DNA of 64,000 bases, from positions 186,001-250,000 of the forward strand of contig NZ_LXES01000046.1 of assembly GCF_001654845.1 (NCBI RefSeq), written 5' to 3'. The notes under the pieces were generated by a model. The model saw only the letters and a program-made list of their open reading frames with translations, made no database searches and was not told the DNA's origin. Of this stretch, positions 16,296-25,420 are shown one piece after another. Each line of letters opens with the position of its first letter. The first letter of the stretch is position 1. Origin of the DNA: Enterobacter soli ATCC BAA-2102. GTDB lineage: Bacteria; Pseudomonadota; Gammaproteobacteria; Enterobacterales; Enterobacteriaceae. The position numbers and the translations under genes are program-made.

Positions 16296-17216
16296 TTAGT
16301 AACGGATTTTCGGGTCGATAACGGCATACAGCACATCGACAACTGCGTTAAAGAGAATGGTTAATGCACCGACAAGGATAGTCAGGCTCAGTACCAGCGA
16401 ATAGTCGCGGTTGAGCGCGCCGTTAACAAACAGCTGACCAATTCCCGGCAGACCATAGATGGTCTCGATAACCATTGAACCGGTAATAATACCGACGAAG
16501 GCTGGCCCCATATAAGACAGCACCGGTAACAGCGCAGGTTTAAGCGCATGGCGCAGAATAATGCGGCGCATAGGTAACCCTTTGGCACGCGCAGTACGAA
16601 TGAAGTTTGAGTGCAGAACTTCAATCATCGAGCCACGGGTAATACGCGCGATACTGGCGATATACGCCAGAGATAATGCCACCATCGGCAGAATCATGAA
16701 CTTCAGTGCCCCGCCGTTCCAGCCGCCCCCAGGCAACCATTTCAGCGTGATGGCAAATATCATCACCAGCAATGGCGCGACAACGAAACTGGGGATAACC
16801 ACCCCGGTCATTGCGACCCCCATTACTGCATAATCCCATTTGGTATTTTGTTTAAGCGCGGCGATAACACCCGCTGCCACTCCGAGAACCACGGCCAGGA
16901 TAAATGCCGCAGCACCTAATTTGGCCGATACCGGGAAGCTCGAGGCCACCAGGTCGTTAACGGAATAGTCTTTATATTTGAATGACGGTCCAAAATCGCC
17001 ATGCGCCAGCTGCTTCAGATAATTGAAGTACTGCGTGGAGATAGGATCGTTTAAATGGTATTTCGCTTCGATATTCGCCATGACTTCTGGCGGCAGCGCG
17101 CGCTCGCTGGTAAATGGACTACCGGGAGCAAGACGCATCATGAAGAATGAAATAGTAATAAGAATAAAGAGCGTCGGAATCGCTTCAAGACAGCGACGTA
17201 GGATAAATTTCAACAT
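16296..17216 (-). CDS. oppB: Oligopeptide ABC transporter permease OppB
   Basis: Inner-membrane permease of 306 residues with six predicted helices; partner of OppC. The EAA-type loop is RTARAKGLPMRRIILRHALK (about 203-222). The start MLKFILRRCLEAIPTLF is the conserved first transmembrane segment; the 38 codons upstream in frame run into the oppA-oppB hairpin region and are not coding. The 123-base gap to oppA contains a stable stem-loop that may lower downstream expression relative to OppA. Confidence 0.96.
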   Translation of the reverse strand: MLKFILRRCLEAIPTLFILITISFFMMRLAPGSPFTSERALPPEVMANIEAKYHLNDPISTQYFNYLKQLAHGDFGPSFKYKDYSVNDLVASSFPVSAKLGAAAFILAVVLGVAAGVIAALKQNTKWDYAVMGVAMTGVVIPSFVVAPLLVMIFAITLKWLPGGGWNGGALKFMILPMVALSLAYIASIARITRGSMIEVLHSNFIRTARAKGLPMRRIILRHALKPALLPVLSYMGPAFVGIITGSMVIETIYGLPGIGQLFVNGALNRDYSLVLSLTILVGALTILFNAVVDVLYAVIDPKIRY

Positions 17217-17306
17217 TGCCCGTACCTTCTGGCGTGTGCCTTTTACACCTGAGCTTTCAGGAAACCTGAAAATTCGGGTGTATATAGTGCGATGAGTTAA
17301 GACACA

Positions 17307-17330
17307 GTGGGGCAAATGACTTTGCCCCAC
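17307..17330 (-). promoter_or_regulatory. oppA-oppB intercistronic hairpin
   Basis: A perfect 10-base stem (GTGGGGCAAA, 4-base loop, TTTGCCCCAC) sits ten bases after the oppA stop. It has no T tract, so it more likely protects the oppA mRNA 3' end or acts as a partial terminator, fitting the need for excess binding protein over permease. Confidence 0.6.
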
Positions 17331-17339
17331 GGATTGCCA

Positions 17340-18974
17340 TTAATGCTTAATGATGTACAGATCTTTAGTATAGATGTTGTCCATCGGGTCTTTACCGGTA
17401 TAACCGCCAACCCAAGGTTTCACCAGGCGCGCGTTCACGTAGTAGTAAACCGGTACAATCGCAGAATCTTTGCCTAACTGCTGTTCTGCTTTGTCGTACA
17501 GGGCAGTACGTTGCGCTTCATCAGTCACTTTCAGCGTGTCTTTCATGATCGCATCAAACGCCGGGCTCTTATAATGCGCGGTGTTCATGGAGCTATCAGA
17601 CAGCATGGTATTCAGGAAGGACGTTGGTTCGTTGTAGTCTGCACACCAGCCAGCACGTGCCACGTCGTAGTTACCCTGGTGACGGGTATCGAGGAAGGTT
17701 TTCCACTCCTGGTTCACCAGTTTCACATCCACACCCAGGTTTTTCTTCCAGATGGATGCGGCAGCGATTGCCAGTTTCTTGTGCAGATCGGAGGTGTTGT
17801 ACAGCAGGTTAAACGTCAGCGGTTTGTCTGCGGTGTAACCCGCTTCGGCCAGCAGTTTCTTCGCTTCTTCGTTACGTTTTTCCTGAGTCCAGGTGAACCA
17901 CTCTGGTTTGGTCAGTTTTGCACCGTCCGCGTATGGCGGAGTGTAACCGAATGCCGGCAGATCGCCCTGTGCTTTCACTTTATTTACGATGATATCGCGG
18001 TCCAGACCCAGTTTCAGCGCGGTACGAACGCGAGCATCGGTGAACGGTGCTTTCTGGTTGTTGATTTCATAGTAATAAGTACACAGGTACGGGTCGACGT
18101 GAACTTCAGTCGGGATCTCTTTTTTCAGTTTCTGGAAGAGTTCGATCGGCAGGTTGTTATAGGTCATGTCGATCTCGCCGCTGCGGTAGCGGTTAACGTC
18201 TGTTACTTCAGACGAGATCGGCAGATAGGTAATCTGGTCTACGACGGTTTTCGCGTTATCCCAATAGTTGGTATTACGCTCCATCACGATACGTTCGTTA
18301 ACAACCCAGTCTTTCAGTTTATAAGCACCGTTAGTGACGATGTTAGCTGGCTGAGTCCACTTCTCACCGAATTTTTCGATGGCGGTCTTGTTAACCGGAG
18401 ACATTGCCGGGTTCACCAGCAGTTTGTAGAAATACGGGACTGGCTCACTCAGGGTGACTTCCAGAGTGTGATCGTCAATGGCTTTCACGCCGAGTTCTGA
18501 TGGGGCTTTTTTACCGTCGATGATTTCATCAACGTTCAGGATGTGACCGTACTGCGGATAGCTGGCGTATGGGGAAGCGGTTTTTGGATCAACCAGACGC
18601 TGCCAGCTATATACGAAATCTTGTGCGGTGACAGGTTCACCGTTGGACCATTTTGCGTCTTTACGCAGGTGGAATGTCCAGACTTTAAAGTCTTTGTTAT
18701 CCCAGCTTTCAGCAACACCCGGAATTGGGTGACCGTCTTTCGTCGACGTAATCAGCAGACCTTCGAACAGGTCGCGGCTGATGTTTGCTTCAGGTACGCC
18801 TTCAATTTTGTTCGGATCCAGAGACTGCGGCTCAGCGCCGTTGTTACGAATCATGGTTTGCTTTTCTGCCAGCGTAACGCCAGCAGGTACATCGGCAGCC
18901 ATTGCCATATTACCCGCGATTAGCGCAGTAAAGATTCCCGCGGCAATCAGACTTTTTTTAGTGATGATGGACAT
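17340..18974 (-). CDS. oppA: Periplasmic oligopeptide-binding protein OppA
   Basis: Solute-binding protein for peptides of about 2-5 residues, first gene of oppABCDF. The 544-residue precursor has a Sec signal peptide ending AGNMAMA (cleavage after about residue 27; mature ADVPAGVTLAEKQ), an SBP family 5 domain with the signature region AWSNGEPVTAQDFVYSWQRLVDP (about 107-129), and ends YTKDLYIIKH. The Shine-Dalgarno GGAG is followed by a CA-rich stretch (atcaacacaATG) of the kind the small RNA GcvB pairs with in E. coli and Salmonella. Confidence 0.97.
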   Translation of the reverse strand: MSIITKKSLIAAGIFTALIAGNMAMAADVPAGVTLAEKQTMIRNNGAEPQSLDPNKIEGVPEANISRDLFEGLLITSTKDGHPIPGVAESWDNKDFKVWTFHLRKDAKWSNGEPVTAQDFVYSWQRLVDPKTASPYASYPQYGHILNVDEIIDGKKAPSELGVKAIDDHTLEVTLSEPVPYFYKLLVNPAMSPVNKTAIEKFGEKWTQPANIVTNGAYKLKDWVVNERIVMERNTNYWDNAKTVVDQITYLPISSEVTDVNRYRSGEIDMTYNNLPIELFQKLKKEIPTEVHVDPYLCTYYYEINNQKAPFTDARVRTALKLGLDRDIIVNKVKAQGDLPAFGYTPPYADGAKLTKPEWFTWTQEKRNEEAKKLLAEAGYTADKPLTFNLLYNTSDLHKKLAIAAASIWKKNLGVDVKLVNQEWKTFLDTRHQGNYDVARAGWCADYNEPTSFLNTMLSDSSMNTAHYKSPAFDAIMKDTLKVTDEAQRTALYDKAEQQLGKDSAIVPVYYYVNARLVKPWVGGYTGKDPMDNIYTKDLYIIKH

Positions 18975-19701
18975 TGTGTTGATACTCCACTCATTATAAT
19001 TACTGGCTTTGCCAGCTGTGTAATCCCCTGTTGGGGCCTGTACAGTGCAGGAGTTTTTTTTGCTACTGTCAGGTTCTTTTTTTACTTCTTGCTATCACCG
19101 ACTTCTTTATTACTGACCGCTCGTATGGCCGTCTTGCGTCGATTCTTAACACGCCTCCCCTGTTATGAGACGTGCGTTTGATATCTGAGATGGAAACTAT
19201 ATGAAAATAATTCTCATCTACTTGTTTAGTGTGCAAAATATAAGGCCGGAAAGTACCAAATGGCGTAATCTCGCGCCAATACATTTTGCAAATTTGTTAA
19301 GCAATTCTCTTTTACGGTGATTACCGTTTCTTTGGGGGCAGCCCTGCCTGGCACTGAAAATCAAGAAAAGCATATGACATTCAATGTGATAGAGGAATTT
19401 TCCTCTGCAAGCGCGTCGCTGCGCTATCATCGACTGGTTTTGTACGAAAATTTAACAACTGGTTATTATTTAGCACATTCCTCTAGGGGAACGTTGAAAT
19501 TACTAATATCATTTCAGTTATCTCTCAGCAAGCCCCAGAGTATCATGTGAGTAAAATAACAGATCGTTTGGATGGTTTCTGCGCAGGCAGGTCAACAGGA
19601 AATAACTAACCTGTTGAAATTTAAGAAAAGGCTATTATTAGTAGAATTTATTATGACGCATCGCCTTTTCAATTTTATTTATATGATTTGCTGATAATCA
19701 C
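18975..19701. promoter_or_regulatory. Long oppA upstream region (about 730 bp)
   Basis: This AT-rich stretch should hold the oppA promoter and leader. Near the gene the leader can form two small hairpins (CCCC-aaca-GGGG and CTGGC-aaa-GCCAG), then the GGAG site and a CA-rich GcvB-type target at 18975-18985. Further out, from about 19100 to 19700, I see no convincing gene; a 77-codon open frame at 19317-19550 has no ribosome site or family look. Confidence 0.5.
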
Positions 19702-19731
19702 GTAAAAAAAACGGAGCCACAGGCTCCGTTC
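19702..19731 (-). terminator. ychE terminator
   Basis: On the minus strand ACGGAGCC-tgt-GGCTCCGT is followed by seven or more T, 16 bases after the ychE stop. Confidence 0.9.
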
Positions 19732-19746
19732 TTTCATATGAAGACT

Positions 19747-20394
19747 TCAGTGCAATAGTCCGGGGAAAATGCTCTTTATCCCGGTCACGATAAATTCAAT
19801 CCCCAGCGCCATCAGCAGCAGACCCATAATACGGGTAATCACGTTAATGCCGGTTTGCCCGAGCAGGCGAACCAGCCAGGGCGCCATGCGGAACACCCCC
19901 CAACAACACAACGCAAAAATCGCAATGGCAACGGAGAAACCAATAAGGTGCATCAGGTTGTGGTAACGCGTTCCCCATACAATAGTGGAACTGATTGCCC
20001 CCGGACCTGCCATCAGCGGCAACGCCAGTGGCACGACACCGATACTTTCACGGACAGACGTTTCTGACTTCTCTTGTTTGTTTTGCTTATCTTCACCTAA
20101 TTTGCCGCTGATCATCGACATGGCAATGGTAACAACCAGGATCCCACCCGCAATACGGAATGAATCGATAGAAATGCCAAATATCTGCAAAATGCCGTCG
20201 CCCAGGTACAGTGACGTCAGCAGGATGATGGCAACAGACATGTTGGCCGTCAGGTTGGTTTTGTTCCTGGCCGCTGCCGTCTGGTAACTGGTCATACTAA
20301 TGAAGACAGGAATAATCCCCACCGGGTTGACCAGGGCGAACAAACCAATAAAAAACTTAAAATATGTAGGAAAATCAAAGAGCGTTTGGATCAC
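19747..20394 (-). CDS. ychE: YchE, MarC-family membrane protein
   Basis: Inner-membrane protein of 215 residues with six predicted transmembrane helices, MarC/UPF0056 family; no transport activity has been firmly shown. The N-terminal NPVGIIPVFISMT (residues 23-35) and internal PLALPLMAGPGAISS (about 126-140) repeats are the family signatures. Position between oppA and adhE and length are as in E. coli. Confidence 0.95.
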   Translation of the reverse strand: MIQTLFDFPTYFKFFIGLFALVNPVGIIPVFISMTSYQTAAARNKTNLTANMSVAIILLTSLYLGDGILQIFGISIDSFRIAGGILVVTIAMSMISGKLGEDKQNKQEKSETSVRESIGVVPLALPLMAGPGAISSTIVWGTRYHNLMHLIGFSVAIAIFALCCWGVFRMAPWLVRLLGQTGINVITRIMGLLLMALGIEFIVTGIKSIFPGLLH

Positions 20395-20606
20395 GTTTAG
20401 CTCCGCCTATGAGCATGGCCAGGGACTGACAGTGTGTCATGATACATCCGCGCTGAAGATACGCTTTTTATTAGCACACTTCACCAGAAATCTATGTCAA
20501 AACGCTATCATTTCATGATGTTAAACATTTGTGTTCTCAATGATAGCGCCACTTCCAATAGTTACTTAATTATTTAACACTGGAAAAATCTCAAAGAAAT
20601 AACCCT

Positions 20607-20622
20607 GCTGAAAGGTATCAGC
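20607..20622. promoter_or_regulatory. Candidate Cra (FruR) operator for adhE
   Basis: GCTGAAAGGTATCAGC matches the Cra consensus GCTGAAWCGWTTCAGC at 14 of 16 positions. Cra repression of adhE is reported for E. coli, so site and target agree; binding here is inferred. Confidence 0.65.
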
Positions 20623-20655
20623 TTGGGGTAAAATTGACGTAGATCATGATTTTCG

Positions 20656-20671
20656 TACTCAGAAGTGAGTA
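20656..20671. promoter_or_regulatory. Candidate NarL 7-2-7 site upstream of adhE
   Basis: TACTCAGAAGTGAGTA has 6-base perfect arms (TACTCA/TGAGTA). Each half matches the NarL heptamer TACYNMT at 6 of 7 positions. Nitrate repression of adhE through NarL is established in E. coli. Confidence 0.55.
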
Positions 20672-20874
20672 ATCTTGATTACGCCCCCAGGGAGATCACC
20701 TATCAAAAAGGGATGATGCTAAGGTAAGGCTCTTTTAGTAAATTAGTGTGTTAGAGCAGCGAGTAACCCTTTGTTTTACTAAGTGTTACGCAAGTACTAA
20801 CGGCTCTGACTATACTGTCTCTCGTATCGAGCGCTGGTTTACTAATAGAGTTTAAACATTATCAGGAGAGCATT

Positions 20875-23556
20875 ATGGCTGTTACTAACATCGCTGAACT
20901 GAACGCACTCGTCGAGCGCGTCAAAAAAGCCCAGCGTGAATATGCCAATTTCACCCAAGAACAGGTTGATAAAATCTTCCGCGCGGCCGCTCTGGCTGCT
21001 GCAGATGCTCGAATCCCTCTCGCTAAAATGGCCGTTGCTGAATCTGGCATGGGTATCATCGAAGATAAAGTGATCAAAAACCACTTTGCTTCTGAGTATA
21101 TCTACAACGCCTATAAAGATGAGAAAACCTGTGGCGTTCTGTCTGAAGACGACACCTTCGGTACTATCACTATCGCTGAACCTATCGGCATTATTTGCGG
21201 TATCGTTCCAACCACCAACCCAACTTCTACCGCAATCTTCAAATCACTGATCAGCCTGAAGACCCGTAACGCAATCATCTTCTCCCCGCACCCACGTGCT
21301 AAAGATGCAACCAACAAAGCTGCTGATATCGTATTGCAGGCGGCTATCGCTGCGGGCGCACCAAAAGACCTGATCGGCTGGATTGACCAACCTTCTGTTG
21401 AACTGTCCAACGCGCTGATGCATCACCCTGACATTAACCTGATCCTGGCGACCGGTGGTCCTGGTATGGTTAAAGCAGCATACAGCTCCGGTAAACCAGC
21501 CATCGGCGTAGGCGCGGGTAACACCCCTGTCGTTATCGACGAAACTGCGGATATCAAACGTGCTGTTGCTTCTGTACTGATGTCTAAAACCTTCGATAAC
21601 GGCGTAATCTGTGCGTCTGAGCAGTCCGTTGTTGTTGTTGATTCTGTATACGATGCGGTTCGTGAACGTTTCGCAAGCCACGGCGGCTACATGCTGCAAG
21701 GCAAAGAGCTGAAAGCCGTTCAGGACATCATCCTGAAAAATGGCGCGCTGAACGCCGCTATCGTTGGCCAGCCAGCGTATAAAATCGCTGAACTCGCAGG
21801 TTTCACCGTTCCGGCTAGCACTAAGATCCTGATCGGTGAAGTAAAAGTTGTTGATGAGAGCGAACCATTTGCTCACGAAAAACTGTCACCTACGCTTGCA
21901 ATGTACCGCGCGAAAGATTTCGAAGACGCGGTAGAAAAAGCCGAGAAACTGGTTGCCATGGGTGGTATCGGCCACACCTCATGTCTGTACACCGACCAGG
22001 ATAACCAGCCAGAACGTGTTGCTCACTTCGGTCAGATGATGAAAACAGCACGTATCCTGATTAACACCCCTGCTTCTCAGGGTGGTATCGGTGACCTGTA
22101 CAACTTTAAACTCGCACCTTCCCTGACTCTGGGTTGTGGTTCCTGGGGTGGTAACTCCATCTCTGAAAACGTTGGTCCAAAACACCTGATCAACAAGAAA
22201 ACCGTTGCTAAGCGAGCTGAAAACATGTTGTGGCACAAACTTCCGAAATCTATCTACTTCCGCCGTGGCTCCCTGCCAATCGCGCTGGATGAAGTGATTA
22301 CTGATGGCCACAAACGTGCGCTCATCGTGACCGACCGTTTCCTGTTCAACAACGGCTATGCAGACCAGATCACCTCTGTTCTGAAAGCTGCTGGCGTCGA
22401 AACTGAAGTCTTCTTCGAAGTTGAAGCTGACCCAACACTGAGCGTTGTTCGCAAAGGTGCTGAACTGGCGAACTCCTTCAAACCAGATGTGATCATCGCA
22501 CTGGGTGGCGGTTCCCCAATGGACGCCGCGAAAATCATGTGGGTAATGTACGAGCACCCAGAAACGCACTTCGAAGAACTGGCGCTGCGCTTTATGGATA
22601 TCCGTAAACGTATCTACAAGTTCCCGAAAATGGGCGTAAAAGCGAAAATGATCGCTGTGACGACCACTTCCGGTACCGGTTCAGAAGTGACGCCGTTTGC
22701 GGTTGTTACCGACGATGCAACAGGTCAGAAATACCCACTGGCTGACTATGCACTGACTCCAGATATGGCCATTGTTGACGCCAACCTGGTAATGGATATG
22801 CCGAAGTCACTGTGTGCATTCGGTGGTCTGGATGCAGTGACTCACGCCCTGGAAGCTTACGTTTCTGTACTGGCATCTGAGTTCTCTGACGGCCAGGCTC
22901 TGCAAGCGCTGAAACTGCTGAAAGAAAACCTGCCTGCGTCCTACAACGAAGGGTCTAAAAACCCTGTAGCACGTGAGCGTGTACACAGTGCAGCAACTAT
23001 CGCGGGTATCGCGTTTGCTAACGCCTTCCTGGGTGTTTGTCACTCAATGGCGCACAAACTGGGTTCTCAGTTCCACATTCCTCACGGTCTGGCGAACGCC
23101 CTGTTGATCAGCAACGTTATCCGTTATAACGCGAACGACAACCCAACCAAACAGACTGCATTCAGCCAGTACGACCGCCCACAAGCACGTCGTCGTTACG
23201 CTGAAATCGCAGACCATCTGGGTCTGAGCGCTGCGGGTGACCGTACTGCTGCGAAGATTGAGAAACTGCTGGCATGGCTGGAAAGCATCAAAGCTGAACT
23301 GGGTATTCCTAAATCTATCCGTGAAGCTGGCGTTCAGGAAGCTGACTTCCTCGCTCACGTAGATAAACTGTCTGAAGATGCCTTCGATGACCAGTGTACT
23401 GGTGCTAACCCGCGCTACCCACTGATCTCCGAGCTGAAACAGATCCTGCTGGATACCTACTACGGCCGTGAGTTCAAAGAAGGTGAAGTTGCAGCAGCTA
23501 AAGTTGAAGCAGCTCCTGCGGCAAAAGCTGACAAAAAAGCGAAGAAAAGTGCTTAA
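20875..23556 (+). CDS. adhE: Bifunctional acetaldehyde-CoA/alcohol dehydrogenase AdhE
   Basis: Fermentative enzyme that converts acetyl-CoA to acetaldehyde and then ethanol, regenerating two NAD+, and assembles into spirosomes. The 893 residues hold an N-terminal aldehyde dehydrogenase (about 1-440) with the catalytic cysteine in FDNGVICASEQS (Cys about 246), and a C-terminal iron-dependent alcohol dehydrogenase (about 450-870) with the GGGSPMD NAD motif (about 543-549) and iron ligands in DAVTHALEAY and GVCHSMAHKLGSQFHIPHG. The tail is Ala/Lys-rich as usual. Codon use is strongly biased, fitting a highly expressed gene. Confidence 0.98.
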   Translation: MAVTNIAELNALVERVKKAQREYANFTQEQVDKIFRAAALAAADARIPLAKMAVAESGMGIIEDKVIKNHFASEYIYNAYKDEKTCGVLSEDDTFGTITIAEPIGIICGIVPTTNPTSTAIFKSLISLKTRNAIIFSPHPRAKDATNKAADIVLQAAIAAGAPKDLIGWIDQPSVELSNALMHHPDINLILATGGPGMVKAAYSSGKPAIGVGAGNTPVVIDETADIKRAVASVLMSKTFDNGVICASEQSVVVVDSVYDAVRERFASHGGYMLQGKELKAVQDIILKNGALNAAIVGQPAYKIAELAGFTVPASTKILIGEVKVVDESEPFAHEKLSPTLAMYRAKDFEDAVEKAEKLVAMGGIGHTSCLYTDQDNQPERVAHFGQMMKTARILINTPASQGGIGDLYNFKLAPSLTLGCGSWGGNSISENVGPKHLINKKTVAKRAENMLWHKLPKSIYFRRGSLPIALDEVITDGHKRALIVTDRFLFNNGYADQITSVLKAAGVETEVFFEVEADPTLSVVRKGAELANSFKPDVIIALGGGSPMDAAKIMWVMYEHPETHFEELALRFMDIRKRIYKFPKMGVKAKMIAVTTTSGTGSEVTPFAVVTDDATGQKYPLADYALTPDMAIVDANLVMDMPKSLCAFGGLDAVTHALEAYVSVLASEFSDGQALQALKLLKENLPASYNEGSKNPVARERVHSAATIAGIAFANAFLGVCHSMAHKLGSQFHIPHGLANALLISNVIRYNANDNPTKQTAFSQYDRPQARRRYAEIADHLGLSAAGDRTAAKIEKLLAWLESIKAELGIPKSIREAGVQEADFLAHVDKLSEDAFDDQCTGANPRYPLISELKQILLDTYYGREFKEGEVAAAKVEAAPAAKADKKAKKSA

Positions 23557-23569
23557 TTGACAGCCTGAT

Positions 23570-23597
23570 AAAAAACCCGCCATTGGCGGGTTTTTTT
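23570..23597 (+). terminator. adhE terminator
   Basis: ACCCGCC-att-GGCGGGT stem followed by a run of seven T shortly after the adhE stop; also preceded by A residues so it could serve tdk weakly from the other side. Confidence 0.9.
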
Positions 23598-23636
23598 ATG
23601 TCTGCCGGTCAGGCAATTAAAGGAACAAACCTTATC

Positions 23637-24251
23637 TTATTTCCGGTTATCGCTCTGAATAGCCGTCAGCGAGCCCACGACCAACGCTTCTTTATAGTGT
23701 TTACGGCAGACCGAAACATAGCGTTCATTGCCCCCTATCACCACCTGCTCACCATCGGCGTAAGGTTTTCCGGATTGATCAAGGCGCAGTACCATGCTCG
23801 CTTTGCGACCGCAGAAGCAGATTGTTTTTAATTCGACGAGTTTATCTGACCACGCGAGTAAATATTGGCTGCCGGCAAATAGCTCTCCACGGAAATCTGT
23901 GCGCAGGCCATAACAGAGCACCGGGATATCCAGCTCATCAACGACCTCTGAAAGGGCATGTACCTGCTGGCGCGTCAGGAACTGGCTCTCGTCCACCAGA
24001 ACGCAATGTACGGGCCGTGAAGCATGTTCTGTACGGATATCCGCTAACAGGTCAGTCTCGGGGTTATACAGCTTCGCAGGAGACGAAAGGCCTATCCTTG
24101 AACTCACTTTCCCTGCGCCAAAGCGATCGTCAATTTCGGCTGTGTAAACCAACGTATGCATCCCCCTTTCCTGGTAATTGTAGGAGGACTGGAGTAACGC
24201 TGTGGATTTCCCTGCATTCATTGCCGAATAGTAGAAATAAAGTTGTGCCAT
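23637..24251 (-). CDS. tdk: Thymidine kinase
   Basis: Type II thymidine kinase of 204 residues; phosphorylates thymidine (and deoxyuridine) with ATP in the salvage pathway. The P-loop is MNAGKST (residues 11-17), the catalytic glutamate sits in VLVDESQFL (about 84-92), and the zinc-site cysteines are in the FCGRKA region and a later Cys. The start MAQLYFYYSAMNAGKS is the conserved N-terminus; upstream in-frame codons belong to the leader. It lies between adhE and hns as in E. coli. Confidence 0.96.
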   Translation of the reverse strand: MAQLYFYYSAMNAGKSTALLQSSYNYQERGMHTLVYTAEIDDRFGAGKVSSRIGLSSPAKLYNPETDLLADIRTEHASRPVHCVLVDESQFLTRQQVHALSEVVDELDIPVLCYGLRTDFRGELFAGSQYLLAWSDKLVELKTICFCGRKASMVLRLDQSGKPYADGEQVVIGGNERYVSVCRKHYKEALVVGSLTAIQSDNRK

Positions 24252-24801
24252 TGGCCGTAAAACCCTAATCAATGTGTAATATTTCCGATGGTTCATTGTA
24301 CCATAATTTGTCTCTCCATCAGCGACACGCCGCACAGAGTATGGGTTTCAGTAGGAAGGCATCAGCAGACAGATTAAGAAAATAATCCGTTAAAACATGA
24401 AGTAAACGCATTTTTCAGCAAAGTTTGGTTAAGCGTTTAGTCATAGATAACACTTCTTTTTATACTGGATTTAGCATTCATTAAAATTCACTATTTATTA
24501 ACTATTGTCGGCAACACTCTGCTTTTCTGGAGTAATACAAAAGGCTGATATTTATCCGCCGCAACTATAATTCCTGCGGTAAATGTCACAAAAACAAACA
24601 TGTGTTCGGCAACCTTATGATCTATGACGTGATAAGAAGCATCTCTGGGAGGGGTGAAATTTAAGTTAGCGTAATTAATAATAGCGTCTCATATTTAGTA
24701 TTTTTTGAATTCCTTACATTCTCACCTATTGCACAAGTCAATTTATGGCTCTATTATTAGGACAACAAACCACCCCCCATTATAAGTTTGAGATTACTAC
24801 A
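24252..24801. promoter_or_regulatory. tdk-hns divergent region (550 bp)
   Basis: AT-rich intergenic sequence holding both promoters. The stretch 24380-24760 is rich in TTA/ATT tracts of the sort H-NS binds, consistent with known hns autoregulation. I see no gene in it. The hns leader just before the start contains ACTACA without a strong Shine-Dalgarno, as in E. coli. Confidence 0.5.
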
Positions 24802-25215
24802 ATGAGCGAAGCACTTAAAATTCTGAACAACATCCGTACTCTTCGTGCGCAGGCAAGAGAATGCACCCTTGAAACGCTTGAAGAAATGCTGGAAAAATTA
24901 GAAGTTGTAGTTAATGAACGTCGTGAAGAAGAAAGCGCAGCTGCTGCTGAAATCGAAGAACGCACTCGCAAACTTCAGCAATATCGTGAAATGCTGATTG
25001 CTGATGGTATCGATCCAAACGAATTGCTGAACAGCATGGCTGCTGCTAAAACCGGCACCAAAGCTAAACGCGCTGCTCGTCCGGCTAAATATAGCTATGT
25101 TGATGAGAACGGCGAAACTAAAACCTGGACTGGCCAGGGTCGTACTCCTGCTGTTATCAAGAAAGCAATGGATGAGCAGGGTAAACAACTGGATGACTTC
25201 CTGATCAAGGATTAA
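24802..25215 (+). CDS. hns: Nucleoid-associated silencer H-NS
   Basis: DNA-binding protein of 137 residues that silences AT-rich and horizontally acquired genes. The N-terminal coiled-coil oligomerisation region spans about residues 1-65, a flexible linker follows (TGTKAKRAARPAKYSYVDE), and the C-terminal DNA-binding domain carries the minor-groove loop TWTGQGRTP (residues 110-118). The start at 24802 gives MSEALKILNNIRTLRAQARE; upstream in-frame codons are leader. It is probably relevant to the AT-rich cat gene in the same window. Confidence 0.98.
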   Translation: MSEALKILNNIRTLRAQARECTLETLEEMLEKLEVVVNERREEESAAAAEIEERTRKLQQYREMLIADGIDPNELLNSMAAAKTGTKAKRAARPAKYSYVDENGETKTWTGQGRTPAVIKKAMDEQGKQLDDFLIKD

Positions 25216-25229
25216 TCAGGACGCATTCT

Positions 25230-25259
25230 AAAAAATCCCGCTAAATGCGGGATTTTTTG
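25230..25259 (+). terminator. hns terminator
   Basis: AATCCCGC-taaat-GCGGGATT stem followed by TTTTT, 15 bases past the hns stop. Confidence 0.9.
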
Positions 25260-25369
25260 TATCTGTAATTCACGCCGAACATCCCCTTACACTCTGTCAT
25301 ATAGCGACAAGACACTATTTAAAAACCCTTACAATCCGGCTCAGGTGACCCGGCCCGGGTTATGGGCAT

Positions 25370-25402
25370 AAAAAAACCGGTGGGCAATGCCACACCGGTT
25401 TA
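25370..25402 (-). terminator. galU terminator
   Basis: On the minus strand AACCGGTG and CACCGGTT pair around a ten-base loop and are followed by a run of T, 18 bases after the galU stop. Confidence 0.88.
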
Positions 25403-25420
25403 GTTCATCCAGGAAACAGA

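Larger units (their letters stand above)
20395..20874. promoter_or_regulatory. ychE-adhE divergent regulatory region (480 bp)
   Basis: Upstream region of adhE, known in E. coli to be controlled by Cra, Fis, NarL and redox state. I see a Cra-type operator at 20607-20622 and a NarL-like palindrome at 20656-20671, then several hundred bases of AT-rich leader ending in ATCAGGAGAGCATTATG. No gene is visible. Confidence 0.7.

Noticed and set aside
17511..18500. Long antisense open frame (329 codons) opposite oppA
   Set aside because: It mirrors the codon-biased oppA gene, has no ribosome site and reads as a low-complexity shadow translation; OppA itself is beyond doubt.
19041..19061. Short stem plus eight T on the plus strand in the oppA leader, a possible small-RNA terminator
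   Set aside because: The stem is only about five pairs with a G-U pair, and no promoter or transcript for it can be seen; the A tract is better read as part of the oppA leader.
19317..19550. 77-codon open frame in the oppA-ychE gap
   Set aside because: No ribosome site, no family resemblance and ordinary AT-rich composition for an intergenic region.
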